From the NCBI GenBank assembly GCA_029817715.1, contig JARUPY010000474.1, positions 1,612,001 through 1,676,000 of the forward strand: a stretch of DNA of 64,000 nucleotides, read 5' to 3'. Position numbers and translations under genes: made by a program. Positions within the stretch are counted from its first letter, which is position 1. Every line of letters starts with the position of its first letter. This document shows positions 1 to 11,148 of the stretch, piece after piece. The stretch comes from Melastoma dodecandrum (lineage: Eukaryota; Streptophyta; Magnoliopsida; Myrtales; Melastomataceae). The notes beneath the pieces were generated by a model. The model had not been told where the DNA came from and did not search any database. It worked only from the letters and a program-made list of their open reading frames with translations.

Positions 1-1
1 G

Positions 2-496
2 AAGAGGAGAAAGGAACGTGCTGAGATGACTAAGAAAAATGACGTGATGGACGAAGATGATTTAATAGAGAGGGAATTAGAGGATGGAGTTGAGCTCGCT
101 GCCGAGGATGAGAAACTCAAGAATGAGAAAAGGCAGGGCTGGCCCAAAAATGATGATTCAGAGGATCAGGGAGATGCAAGGCAACAAATTGGTACAAAGG
201 GGCAGACAAGGAGGAGAGTGGAAGGTGAGCATTATGCCGAGGAAGGAGAGATGCTTGAGGATGCCTCTCCATTGCAGAATTCTCGTAAACGAAAAGGAAG
301 CCCAGCAGATCGGCAGATGGAGGGAAAGAAGCGGCATGAGTACTCCAGTAGCGGTAACAATCGGGAATTTGGAGATGATGGACATAGGACTGGTCGGGCT
401 GGTCAGTCAGAGAAGGAGCATCGAAGGCACACACAAGACAATGGCCATACAGCAGAGAGGGAGCACAGAAGGAACCCCCTAGAGAATCGAACCTGA
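2..496 (+). CDS. 3' end of a gene for a charged protein, unidentified (partial)
   Basis: An open frame enters from the left window edge and stops at 494-496, so only the last 164 or so codons are visible. It is very rich in Glu, Asp, Lys, Arg and Gln, with blocks such as DVMDEDDLIERELEDG, a basic SRKRKG stretch and a Ser/Gly/His/Arg-rich tail ending NPLENRT. No folded domain or signal peptide is visible; the composition is that of the disordered tail of a nuclear or RNA-processing protein. That is inference only, and I do not recognise the family. The first in-frame ATG (26) is probably internal, because the frame is open upstream. Bases from 497 to about 890 look like 3' UTR, with possible splice acceptors near 719 and 790 (TTTCAG, TTCCAG). 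Confidence 0.55.
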   Translation, partial: KRRKERAEMTKKNDVMDEDDLIERELEDGVELAAEDEKLKNEKRQGWPKNDDSEDQGDARQQIGTKGQTRRRVEGEHYAEEGEMLEDASPLQNSRKRKGSPADRQMEGKKRHEYSSSGNNREFGDDGHRTGRAGQSEKEHRRHTQDNGHTAEREHRRNPLENRT

Positions 497-896
497 TTTC
501 AGAAGTGGGCATGCTGGCTCTTATCACTATATTCCTCATCTTGGGATCTGGCCATGAGACAGAAAAACAAGAAAATCTCCATGGAATTCGGCGCTGGGGT
601 ATATTTTCTGCTGTCATCAGACGATGGATCCAAAAAGGTGCTGAAACCAATTTCTCTGATGGCGGGATGACTTGAAAAGCTGGCAGCCATTATTTTTCTT
701 TGCGATTTATTGTTTCAGCTCCGAGGTTGAGACGAAGCGAACATGGAAGGTCCATACTCTTAAAACTTCTGTGTTTTATTCTCTTCCAGGGTTCTTGTTA
801 ATGAATCAGTTGGTTGGTCTGTCCCATAGGGTGACATCTCATCCTGAGCTGCTACAAAACTTCGTATCTTATGTTATCTGAATATGAATATATGAA

Positions 897-1600
897 CCCT
901 GGTGATGAATCAGCTTCCTGAATATCATATTCTTAGTTCATTGGCAGTGTAAAGTTAACTCCAATATCCGTCTGTAGGCACGTTGTTCGTTCGTGTTGTA
1001 AAAGTGATAGTGAATACTCCCTCTTGGTTGGCAAGGTTACTACTGTATCTTTCATGTACATGTGAAACATTTAGACCCAATGAGGACCTAATCGGGATTG
1101 TTTGTGAGCTAATGACATGCTGATGAAACGATTTAGTTGGTCCTCTTTTAGTTTTGTTACTTAATAATGTAGTCAAGCAAAATATTTTGTGAAGTAGGGT
1201 AATTAGTTTATCAAAATTTACTGACTTAATGTTAAGAAATTAATTTTTGTACGGTCAGTTTTGTATTTACGGAAAAAAACATTAATTTCAACGTCTCAAA
1301 AGGAAAGTAAATATTTCAAATATAGGTCAGAACATAAAGAAGATTTTAGCTATAATTTATTTATGGATTAAATTGATGACGTGTATCGACATTCTTATTT
1401 TTAAATTTAAAAATGAACAGCACAATTTCTTATCATTAGTAAAAAATTTAGTTGATTATACTATCGATGAACAAAAGCGGCTCTTCTTTGATTATATTTT
1501 GGGTATTATTGGGCATTCCTCGTAGTTCCCTTATCTGATCAGCTTCCACCCTGGGAGATCACATTCGCCAACAGAGCCATGAAAATCACACTCCGCAACA
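897..1600. other. Intergenic stretch, AT-rich
   Basis: No coding region or repeat is recognised between the putative 3' UTR of the first gene and the psaF promoter. Short open frames here have no family resemblance. Confidence 0.5.
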
Positions 1601-1650
1601 GCTCCCCACCAATGGCAGGTGTCCACCTTGGCTGCCTCCCCTTCATACAA

Positions 1651-1658
1651 CCTTATCC
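1651..1658 (-). promoter_or_regulatory. I-box-like light-responsive element upstream of psaF
   Basis: CCTTATCC (reverse complement GGATAAGG) lies about 140 bp before the psaF ATG, and a CCAAT sequence lies at about 1608-1612. I-box (GATAAG) and CCAAT elements are known in promoters of nuclear photosynthesis genes. A role here is inferred from position only. Confidence 0.35.
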
Positions 1659-1796
1659 AAATCAAACTCCCCATCTCATCCACCAGTATCCAATCTAAAT
1701 CTCACATCTCCAATTTCTTCTTCTACCACTTACATCTCATACCCACCTCCCGGTTCTCATCAAAGAGGACGACGAAGGGACCGAGAACAAGCAACA

Positions 1797-2468
1797 ATGT
1801 CTCTCACCAGTCCCACCAACCTCTCCTCATCACAACCGATCCTCAAACCCAAGTTCGCCGCCAAGCCAAAGCTGTCCTCTGTCATCACATGCTCGTCGAA
1901 CCAAGATAAGCCCGCGCAGCCTGAGGCTGTGCCACTCAAGGCATTCACAGCGGCCCTCACGCTTTCCTCCATCCTCCTGTCGGTCCCGCAGCCTGCTGTC
2001 GCCGATATCTCGGGTCTCACACCCTGCAAGGAGTCGAAGCAGTTCGCCAAACGGGAGAAGCAGCAGATCAAGAAGCTCGAATCCTCGCTAAAGCTGTATG
2101 CTCCGGACAGCGCCCCCGCGCTCGCAATCAAGGCGACTGTGGAGAAGACAAAGAGGCGGTTCGACAATTACGGGAAGCAAGGGCTCCTTTGCGGAGCTGA
2201 TGGGCTGCCGCACCTGATTGTCAGTGGCGACCAGAGGCATTGGGGGGAGTTCATCACCCCCGGGATACTCTTCCTGTACATAGCCGGTTGGATCGGGTGG
2301 GTTGGAAGGAGCTACCTGATCGCCATCCGGGACGAGAATAAGCCAACCCAGAAGGAGATCATAATTGACGTGCCGCTGGCCACGAGGCTTCTGTTCAGGG
2401 GGTTCAGCTGGCCCGTTGCTGCCTACAGAGAGTTCTTGAATGGAGAGCTCATCGCCAAGGACGTCTGA
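1797..2468 (+). CDS. PSAF: Photosystem I reaction centre subunit III (PsaF), plastid precursor
   Basis: A single exon encodes 223 aa, the usual length for plant PsaF. PsaF is a thylakoid subunit of photosystem I that docks plastocyanin on the lumen side and contacts LHCI. Residues 1 to about 69 form a bipartite transit peptide: a Ser/Lys-rich stromal-targeting part, then a hydrophobic lumen-transfer stretch (about 49-63) ending AVA|D. The predicted mature protein starts [14 protein letters not shown] (residue 70) and is 154 aa, as expected. The Lys-rich amphipathic helix with [11 protein letters not shown] is the plastocyanin-docking segment, and a membrane segment [14 protein letters not shown] follows near residues 157-170. 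The start has an AACAATG context and no better upstream ATG in frame. It is a stand-alone gene. There is no frameshift or missing region. Confidence 0.97.
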   Translation: MSLTSPTNLSSSQPILKPKFAAKPKLSSVITCSSNQDKPAQPEAVPLKAFTAALTLSSILLSVPQPAVADISGLTPCKESKQFAKREKQQIKKLESSLKLYAPDSAPALAIKATVEKTKRRFDNYGKQGLLCGADGLPHLIVSGDQRHWGEFITPGILFLYIAGWIGWVGRSYLIAIRDENKPTQKEIIIDVPLATRLLFRGFSWPVAAYREFLNGELIAKDV

Positions 2469-3247
2469 ATCTGAACTGAAACTCTCTTGTAATTTGTTGT
2501 CTAAAAAAAAAAGAAAACAGAAGAAGGGGCGCCTGTGCCTTAATTGTGTGTTGCCCCTTAGGTTCTTTTTCTTCTGGCCTTGTAATGTTATTACTCTATC
2601 TCAACTAAGAGGAATTGGGACTTCTCTAAAAAACAAGAAAATGAGTCTCCTTTGAATTTCAAATTTGGTAACATCACCCACCTGTCTTGATCTAAGGCCA
2701 CCCCAATATCACATTCCCATTATTTCCTGTTCATCAGCCATTGCTCTCATCTTGTTCGTTTTTATCATGATTGTCTTTCCAGTGTGTATGTCCTAATGCC
2801 TAAACCTTGGCATATTAACTAGCATTCGGAACGGGTAGGATCGTGACTGGTGTTTCCAATGAAAAATGATATGCGGCAGGATCTGAACTCAGGATTGACA
2901 TTATGACCAAGAGTATATTTGAGTCAGTCGCCGATCATCAACTCAGACGCTGTTAAAACCAAATAATTCTCTTGTTTAGAGGATCAAACCAAGCCTTTTC
3001 CTAGGTGATTAGCTTTCACCCTTCTCCCCCCATTCATTGCATTAGTGACTTCCTAGAACCATGGGCGCCCTGCCCCCAACCATTGGTGCCGACATTGCTA
3101 CTACCACTACTACCGACCCTTTACCATTGTTGTGTACATGTCCCAACAGTTCCATATGGCAAGAAGAAAAGCAAATTAGCAGAGGAAAAAGATGTAGATT
3201 TTGTTCAAGTATAAGGTATGACCCTTGAAAGGAGGTCCAAAGACAAA
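2469..3247. other. psaF 3' UTR and intergenic DNA
   Basis: The psaF 3' UTR probably covers the first 150-200 bases. The rest, up to the LBD stop codon on the other strand, includes the LBD 3' UTR. The two genes converge. No repeat or further gene is recognised. Confidence 0.5.
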
Positions 3248-4686
3248 TCACCATATTGGATATCCCATGTTAGCTTGGTCAAACACCATGTCCATATTGT
3301 AAATGGCCTTGCCCCGTGACGACTCCGGGAGCGTCGTTGGTGGGGACCCACTGTTGCTGGGGCTAGCTGCGTAGAATCCTCCGTGGCTGTTTGATGAGGA
3401 GTAGGATGCGTTCTGTCGGACCTGCAGGTGTACTACCTCAGCCTGGGCAAGGGCGAGCTGGGTCTGGAGCAGGTCGATCTGTTGCTGGAGGGAGGATATG
3501 GCCCCGACGCAACCGTAAACCGGGTCGCGCACCCTCGCGTTCGCCTCGTACACCATGCTGCTCACCGCATCCTCTCGTTGGTGCTCCGGCAATTCCTGCC
3601 AATCATCCGTGAACATAGTCGACACAATCAATATCCAAAGGGATCCTAGCTTATATAATCAGGATCTCAACCTGTCCGGACAACATCACCTAAGCTATCT
3701 ATCATCTGATGAAAATAGTAGTACCATTGAAAGGTAACTACTACTCACATTGTGTGTCCACATCTAATCTTTTCTAGATGTAAATAAATAAATAAATAAA
3801 GCTGAAAAATAAAGGGGAGGGGGGGGTTGTGCAAGACACGAAAGTGGGAAAAAAAAATAGAAAGAAGAATCTAGAATGAAATAGTCTGTTTGTGTTTCCA
3901 TCTACTTTTTTAACGTCAAACTGTCAATAAAGGTTTCGGTTTAACTTTTTTAATGTGTGACCAGCATGGGGAAGAAGAGAATAATTAGTTAAGTTAAATT
4001 GTTCGGACAGACTTCTTTGTTGTGTGTAAGAATATGAGCCAAAAAGCTTGAAGTTTTGCAAAAGAAAGGAGATTGGGATTAGAAAACTTTAATGGATTTG
4101 ATTAGGCCGAAAAAGAATAATGATGATTGTAATAATAATTAAGAATACAAAGAAGGGGGTCTACAGACAAAACGTGCTCTTCTCTTGTAATCAAAATCAA
4201 TTTCAATCTTCACCTTCCCCCCCCCCCCCCCCCCCCCCCCCCACACCCATCAAATCCAATGCTTTTCGAAGCCTCGCACTCCCCAAGAATAAAATAATAA
4301 TAATGACAATATTCCCATTAAATTATTTGGAAAATACCATTTCCTGAAACTCAATTGTTCTTGGAAGCTTGAAACTATTTGTAAGAAAAAAACTGGGTTG
4401 GATGGAACTTGGGTGAAGAACTTGGAGCTAGATTGGCGCGGGAGTCATTCGGTAAGAAGAGAAGGGGCATCTGTTGACGTTACTGGCGTGGGGAGAAGAA
4501 ACGAACCTGCAACATCTTGCTGACGTTACTGGCGCCGAAGACCCTGTGGATGTTGGCGAACTTGTGGGGCTCCTCGGCTGGGAAGTAAGGCGCGAACACG
4601 CAGTCCTGTGCGCACCTCCTCCTCAGCAGCTTGCAGGCCGCGCAGGGCGACAGCACACCTCGTTTCATGTTGCTCTCCTTCATCAT
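3248..4686 (-). CDS. LBD4: LOB-domain protein, LBD4-like transcription factor
   Basis: Two exons, 4686-4507 and 3595-3248, encode about 175 aa. The intron is 911 bp with a CAG|GTTCGT donor and GGCAG| acceptor, and falls between the KMLQ and ELPEHQ codons, a position I recall for this class. The class I LOB domain is complete: zinc-finger-like CX2CX6CX3C block ([15 protein letters not shown]), GAS block ([18 protein letters not shown]), and a leucine-zipper-like LX6LX3LX6L coiled coil ([22 protein letters not shown]). These are DNA-binding plant regulators of organ boundaries and vascular development. The start is taken at the MMKES methionines (4686/4683) because family members begin MKES. 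An in-frame ATG at 4773 would add a Ser/Pro-rich leader lying in the likely 5' UTR. LBD3 is the main alternative name. The intron holds a 26-base homopolymer. Confidence 0.93.
4217..4242. repeat. C26 homopolymer in the LBD intron
   Basis: There are 26 uninterrupted C on the plus strand, so G26 in the LBD pre-mRNA. It lies inside the single intron, closer to the donor. Confidence 0.9.
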
Positions 4687-4870
4687 ACTTAGTAGTAGTG
4701 GTATTAGTATTCCTCTCTGGAAATCTCCGTTCGGTCGGGAAAGGGACAAAGAGGGAGGACAAATGCTGGACAAGTATCACGATTGTATTCCCCTAGAAAA
4801 GAAGAAAAAACCGAAGAAGCGGCAAACTAGAGAGGGTTGAGATTGGACTGAGGTTGAGATTTTCGCCTTT

Positions 4871-4882
4871 CATATATATAGA
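4871..4882 (-). promoter_or_regulatory. Probable TATA box of the LBD gene
   Basis: On the minus strand the sequence reads CTCTATATATATGAAAGG, centred near 4876. This is about 190 bp before the preferred ATG and implies a 5' UTR of about 155 nt. This is the best TATA match upstream of the gene, but it has no experimental support. Confidence 0.5.
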
Positions 4883-4889
4883 GAGATCA

Positions 4890-6270
4890 TATGAAGGTAG
4901 GGACAGCGCCATTAAAGTTTCTTGCAACACATGACAGCCAATCCCAACATGTTCCTCTGATAATGTGATTTCATAGTCCAAAACTGTCTTCTCCTTTTCT
5001 TTCTTCTTTCATTTTATCAGTCCATTATTTCCCAAGTGGGAAAACACTTCTTTCTATATCTATTTCCGGATATATTCCCCGACTATTTTCATCTGATTCA
5101 CACAGAAAATAGTATTGACCCAGAAGTTTAGAAGAAAGAAATATAGAGTATCATGCACAACAACGTGAGTTCCTTTTTGTTGACCGAAGTGGGGGCGCAG
5201 CCCCTGGGAATTTACCGTAAGGGTGGGGGCTCATATGGGGCAGTCGATGCGAAAGGCTGGGGGTATTTTTGTAAATGGCTGAAACTATGGAGAGGACAAC
5301 AATTAGGGAGGATGGACTGGACTCCCCCCAATTCTCAGCTTTCCTTTTCTAATCTCTCAAGCTTTTTCGTTGGACAAAGAGAATGTTCAAATATTAGTAC
5401 CAAATATTCCCTTATATCAAGCAGCATTTAATTTCCCTTTAGAAACCCAGCAGATCTAACTCGTGTTTCGACGCATCAATATGGCATTTAACATTTCTGA
5501 CATTCCCCCGGTTCATGAAATTCCCCGGAGCTTAATTCGATTCTCCCGCCGATGAGATCATTTCGTATGTTCTTGCTTGAAAAACAAGGCAAAGGCAAAG
5601 AGGGGTGCGCTAATAAAACATGATGTGGGAGTGAAGGGAGACACTGAGATTGATGTTTTCTATTAAACTGTTAACAACAAACAAAGGGGAAATCCACATC
5701 ACCCCTTGTCTTCCAACTGTCGCCCTTATCTTCAACCTTTTTCAGTTTATAATGCCCTTTAAATGTCTTTTGCGGGTCAGGTTAGGATAAATCAACCCTG
5801 TGCTAGGAGTAGTTAGTCTAGATGTACAATAACCCCCTCATATGTCAAAACTTCATTTGTATCGAGCATGTCCACCCGAATCTATTCACTTAGAGATCAT
5901 TTGGATGATAAAAAGCCGAAACGCCTGACTATAGTCGTTGTCCAATATCATCAAGGACCGAAAGCTTACACCATCGTGTACAGGGTTTCCGGCAACCGTA
6001 ACTGCGCACGTGTGCGTATACCTACCGTGGACTTTTTTTTTTTTTGAGTTTCGACGTAGTGGTCAGTCAGGTTAACAATGTCAGATTCGGCAAGCTCCTG
6101 ACGGCACTATTTTTTTACCATTCTAAGCTCCAAAAATCGATCAGGATTTACATTTAAATCCCTGAACTGTTTGTAGTAGGAACATTTCGACACGACTAAC
6201 TAATCCACTCATTCGCGCTAAACAATTGGATGCATGCACGCTATCAATTTAAAGACTGCACCGACCACAG
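4890..6270. other. LBD upstream/intergenic region
   Basis: This is promoter-proximal and intergenic sequence. An open frame at 5153-5431 has no recognisable homology. The sequence becomes AT-rich and ends at the target duplication of the foldback element. Confidence 0.5.
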
Positions 6271-6280
6271 GGAAAGAAAA

Positions 6281-7467
6281 GAGGTTTGTACGGATGTACA
6301 GTTGGTTTGTAAAAAATTTCGCAAAAAACGGTCCGAGTTTCTAAAATTATCAGAATACCGTCGATGGGGTGCGTTTTGAAAATGCGCCCTCCAGATAACA
6401 AAGAGGGCGGGTTTTGAAAACCCGCCCTCCGTGTAAAATGGCAGGGGCGGGTTCTCAAAACTCGCCCCTATGGCGCTGTGGACAATGCACATGAGGGCGC
6501 GTTTTGAGAACCTGCCCTTGTATGAAAACGGGTTCTGAAAACGCGCCCTCCAAAGAGCAGGTTTTGAAAACGCGCCCCCCGTGGACTTTGAGCAAATTTT
6601 GCCCAAGTCAATAAGGGGCGGGTTTTGAAAACCCGCCCCTGTCGTATGTCCACAAGGGGCAGGTTTTGAAACCCGCCCCTCTCCTATTTTAACAAGGGGC
6701 GGGTTTTCTGTCCTATTTCAACAAGGGGTGAGTTCCCGACCATGTTCGACTGAAATCAGGTTCTCACTCTCACAATCCGTGTTCGATCAAAACAATAAAC
6801 CATCCAAATGATAAACCATCCCAACATCTAAATTCATCTTCATAAAACATAAAAAGTTCCATACATAAATCTCGGAAAATATCATGCGTTCCATACAAGA
6901 AATAACATCTTTCACGCATGATATTTTCCGAGATTTATGTATGGAACTTTTTATGTTTTATGAAGATGGATTTAGATGTTCGGATGGTTTATTATTTGGA
7001 GGTTTGGATAGTTTATTGTTTCGATCGAATATGAATTGTGAGAGTGAGAACCTGATTTCAGTCGAACATGGTCGGGGCGGGGGCGGGTTTTAAAAACCCG
7101 CCCCTTGTTAAAATAGGAAAGGGGCGGGTTAAAACCCGCCCCTTGTTGATATTGGACAGGGGCGGGTTCAAAACCCGCCCTTTAATTACTTGGACAAAAT
7201 TTGCTCCAAGTCCACGGGGTGCGCGTTTTGAGAACCCGTCTTCATACAAGGGCGGGTTCTCAAAACGCGCCCTCATGCGCATTATCCACAGCGCTATAGG
7301 GGTGGGTTTTGAGAACCCGCCCCTGCCATTTTACATGGAAGACAGGTTTTCAAAACCCGCCCTCTTTGTTATTTGGGGGCGTGTTTACGGTATTCTGGTA
7401 ATTTTAAAAACTCGGACCGTTTTCCGCGAAATTTTTTAGAAACCAACGGTATATCCGTACAAACCTC
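6281..7467. mobile_element. Foldback (long terminal inverted repeat) element, Mutator-like, non-autonomous, copy 1
   Basis: Two long arms, about 609 bp (6281-6889) and 554 bp (6914-7467), are inverted copies around a 24-base loop (6890-6913). The terminus reads GAGGTTTGTACGG on both ends. Flanking 10-mers GGAAAGAAAA (6271-6280) and GAAAAGAAAA (7468-7477) match at 9 of 10 positions, as a target-site duplication would. Each arm carries about ten modules of the type GGGGCGGGTTTTGAAAACCCGCCCC, themselves near-palindromes, separated by short spacers. There is no transposase; open frames across the arms come from the repeats. A 9-10 bp duplication with long inverted repeats points to Mutator-like elements, though CACTA elements can also carry subterminal GC-rich repeats. 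The ends do not begin CACTA. Confidence 0.82.
6360..6740. repeat. Cluster of GC-rich palindromic modules, left arm
   Basis: About ten copies of the pattern (A)GGGGCGGGTTTTGAAAACCCGCCCC(T) with variants lie 25-50 bases apart. The mirror cluster occupies roughly 7070-7380. Each module could form its own hairpin inside the larger one. Confidence 0.85.
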
Positions 7468-7477
7468 GAAAAGAAAA

Positions 7478-10400
7478 AGTATAGCCGCTAGCATTTGCTT
7501 ACGACGAACAATGATGGCATGCCGTTATCCTCGAAGGAAACCCTATTACTTTGTTGATTCTGGCGGTTCACTTTTCTCGAAACTACAGCCAATCATATCC
7601 GATCACAAAAGTTAGGGTTTGCTCGTAAAAATGATGCTTGCTTGTACTGATGCTTTCCAACCAAGAGATGGATCCTCATCGAACGTTTCATTATGTTTCT
7701 GTGCTCAAAGGCAATGAGGATTTGATCGACTTTGTTTACATTCTTTTTCCCCACGTCGCCACTTTCCTTCTACATCATGGGATGTCATGAAAAAGGTTCG
7801 AGAGACTTGTCCAAAGTGGGAGACAGAAACCTACTCATAATAAAAACAAACTTATATGCCGAAACACTTTAAAAATTGGTTGTTACGTATGTAGAATTTA
7901 ATCCCAGACACCATTTCAGGATTGATAATATATACTTATTTCGTGATATTTGAAAAAGCGTTACACTTTGAAAGGAGTAAACAATATGCAAATTTGTCGT
8001 ATAATGACAATGATATAAGAAAATGGCTTTGAAGATAAACAAAGAAAGAAAATTCTAATGCGTGTAATTCGAATACCCAAAGTGAACATCGGCAATAGGG
8101 ATAGATAGTGTGGGCGAGATCAAATCCTATCGATCCATGAAACTGACAAATCATTCGACGGTCAATGAGTGTGCCTCCTCTCCCACCCCAATGAAAATCG
8201 AGTGGTGGCCCTCCCACTACCGACATACTCCTTCGATATTACATTCAGAGACATTGTTGCTTATCCCCCCCCCCCCCCTCCCCTTTATTTTTTACGTTTT
8301 GACTTTTGAATACGGGTGACTGTATGATCGATCCTCCCTGTGAAAGCGATTTGGTTTAGTAGGGCTGACTTCACTAAAGATATAAAATGAGTGCTCTTGA
8401 AAATTTCTTTTATAATGCCTTAATTAATGGATAGAAGAGCATTTTAAATAGTAAAACTCTTTTCGGGTAGATATTTTTTTCTAATCTTTTGAATCCGTGG
8501 CATATAAAAGATACCCTTCTTGACATTTTTTTTTATTAATATCATGTGGTTTCCATTGTCTTTGTTTTCTCACCGTTTTAGTTGACCGGCTGTGAATAGG
8601 GAGGGGTTATTGGGTTCCTTCTTTGAGGTTTCATCATGATCTAACCAAAGCTTAATTAATGCCCTGTTTTTAAGCACGCCCCTCTATTCCGGCATGGCAA
8701 TTCGGTCACAAACCATTTTCATATCCACTCCTCCAATTACCCCTAAATAATTATTTACGTACCCCCCTACGAATGCGTTAATTACCAGTATATATATCTA
8801 ATACACACATATATAATTATGTAAACTGGATTTTTCACGTAAATTTATTACATCCAAAGACTTTTTTGCTACCAAATGTTGTTGGGGAGATGTATTTTGG
8901 AGGGAGAATTAGGTCAAGAGGAACAATTATTACTCCTGACGTTGAATTCATGTGACCCTCCATCTCGGATCCTACGATTGACTTCTCCGTTTCACCCGGA
9001 AATGTTTTACCATAAATTGAAATAACTCGAGCAAAATTATCGTTCATCCTCGCTGGTCCATCTCTGTTACAATGAATGGGTACGTTTCCTATGTGTTCCA
9101 ACTATACTTTTCGTACGGAATAGTTTCGATAATGACCATACAGATTTCTCCGCATATGTCTGTCCTTTTTACGAGTTTCCGACCACTTTACTACCCGGTC
9201 CACGCGGCTAAACTCGTGGTTCCAAACTGATGACAACCTGTAATCCCCTGAGGTGGTTCTTAGCTGCGTGAAACCATTCTTGTTTTATCTGGCACATAGT
9301 TACAACTGCTCATGCATTCTCTCTGGTCGAGGCCAGTAGGGAAAGACTGACATGATGAAAGCATATGGTTTTTTCCTGTTTTGGTCGGAGAACTTCTCAG
9401 TGGACGGAGAATCTGTTTTTCAAGATCGCAACTACATTTTGCATCATAAAAAGAGAATTTAGGGAGCGAAGAAGTATGTTTGTCGAATTTTTCTTTTCTT
9501 TTTTTTGTCCTTTACAAAGGTTTTTGGAATCTTTCAGCTCGTAAAATTTTACATTATTGGAAGCGGAAAAAAGAATCGGGACAGGGAATTTTGAATTCAT
9601 AATGTCAATGATGCCTACTACGAACATCCTCCACATGCACGCACAAGGTCCTCTTAGTCGTATACGACACGCGGCCGAATATCGCTGTTTTCTGTCAAAA
9701 ACTGTGTCGAAAACAACCAGATGAAGAAGAAAACAAAACGAGAAATTTGGAAGCAGCGAATTAGCAAGACTTCTTTTCTCTCATCCGGAAACGTGATTCC
9801 GAGTTTCAGCATTATTCGTCTAAGAGTTTCTAGGACTAATGAGGTGTAGCTAGGGTTACCTCGTCGCACGCAATATGCGTGATGAAGTCCTAAATAACGG
9901 AGATTTATTGGAATGTGTGTTACATCTCCGCACGCGAAACATTCCACGTTGTAATTAAAATCACTAGCCGCATGTTTTGAACAAGAAAAAAAAATTTACT
10001 GTTCTGAGCCAGCTATTCATGATAGTGAAATATCTTCTTATCGTCGTGAAATGAGGGTTTCAGTGACTGATTCGAGATAGCGTGAGAAGTGCCCTTTTAA
10101 ATGGTTGCAGAAGGGATACACATTTTTTTAAGTCCTTTCTGGCACGTTACCATTGTCGTAAAATTATTCGAATGCAACATTTGAAAAAAATACCCAAAAT
10201 ATCCTTCGAATATACATGACGTATCAAAATATATTTCATTTTTGCAGTATGATTATTTGTGTTGATACTTCACATGAATGATATAGTTTTAAGTTTTTTA
10301 GTCCAAAATAAAATTGATTGGTGACATGAATCAAAGTTTACTATTTCTAACTGATTCAATTTGAGATGAGTTGACTCCTATCGTGAAGTTATTTCATGAT

Positions 10401-11118
10401 AAACTTTCTCTTACAAAAAACTTAAAACAATGGCTTTGTTGCTAATAGGTTTTGACGATGACTCGTATAGAAGTTTTGTTATTGTTAGTAAATAAAATCC
10501 TAGTTGGCAAAAGTAATCAGATAACTTCTCTAAGTCTGCAATGTATATTGCAGAATACGGTTATATGCGTAACCCAATGTTTGAAACTAACTATCTCAAA
10601 GGTAAGAAAATTTATTTACGGAATAATCTGTGTGATTGTCATGCGCCTATAAAGCCTAAATTCATTTTAAAATTTGACATAAGATGAACTTGTTCAGAAG
10701 ACATTTTTCATGCACAGAAGTGTGTCAGTAATATCTTATATAAAGCCTTATGTTGGAAGACTAGATTACCTTAGTTTAGATTATTTGGAACCAAGAAACT
10801 TCCTAAAATTTTGTTTATGTTGTTTCCAGAAAAGCTTTTCTGTTTTTTTTTTTTTTATTTACTTTGTATAAATTACACATTTAGGACTTATAAAACAAAA
10901 TACACACAAGAACATGTTAAGTAGTGGATCTTTTTGTTTTATGTTTGTGAATATTTTGCAAGGACATTATTAATATAAGTTTTCATCGTTGGTAAAATCT
11001 TCATGTGCTAGATTGTAGCAGGCGGGAAGGATTCAGTCAAGAGTACCATAGGGGTGGAGACGGGACAGACAGGCAACACGGTTTTGAGTGAAGGGTGGGT
11101 ATATACATGTCTACACGG
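7478..11118. other. AT-rich intergenic block, no gene recognised
   Basis: Sequence between the foldback element and the retrotransposon nest. Open frames at 8835-9101, 9397-9636 and 9654-9947 (minus strand) have no recognisable family. A C-rich run lies near 8267-8283. Nothing else is supported. Confidence 0.5.
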
Positions 11119-11148
11119 ATTCTATAAATGGAAAATTCCGAGAGTATG
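11119..11148. mobile_element. Outer fragment of the left terminal repeat of the GTAC element (split by the retrotransposon)
   Basis: These 30 bases directly before the 5' LTR align with the reverse complement of 22925-22954, the right end of the GTAC-motif element, at about 22 of 30 positions. Most differences are transitions. With one copy of the 5-bp target duplication and the LTR element removed, the left flank runs straight into the AAACAG that follows the 3' LTR. The simplest reading is that the LTR element landed inside this terminal repeat. Confidence 0.5.

Noticed and set aside
117..650. 177-codon minus-strand frame at the left edge
   Set aside because: Antisense to the charged-tail frame; Ser/Pro/Leu-rich with no recognised domain.
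6244..6606. Open frames in both arms of the foldback element (also 7068-7439)
   Set aside because: The similar proteins with NPP, KGR and FENP motifs are translations of the GGGCGGGTTTT modules in mirrored arms, not a gene.
8835..9947. Minus-strand frames that might be retrotransposon fragments
   Set aside because: No gag, protease, RT, RNase H or integrase motif could be recognised, so no element is claimed.
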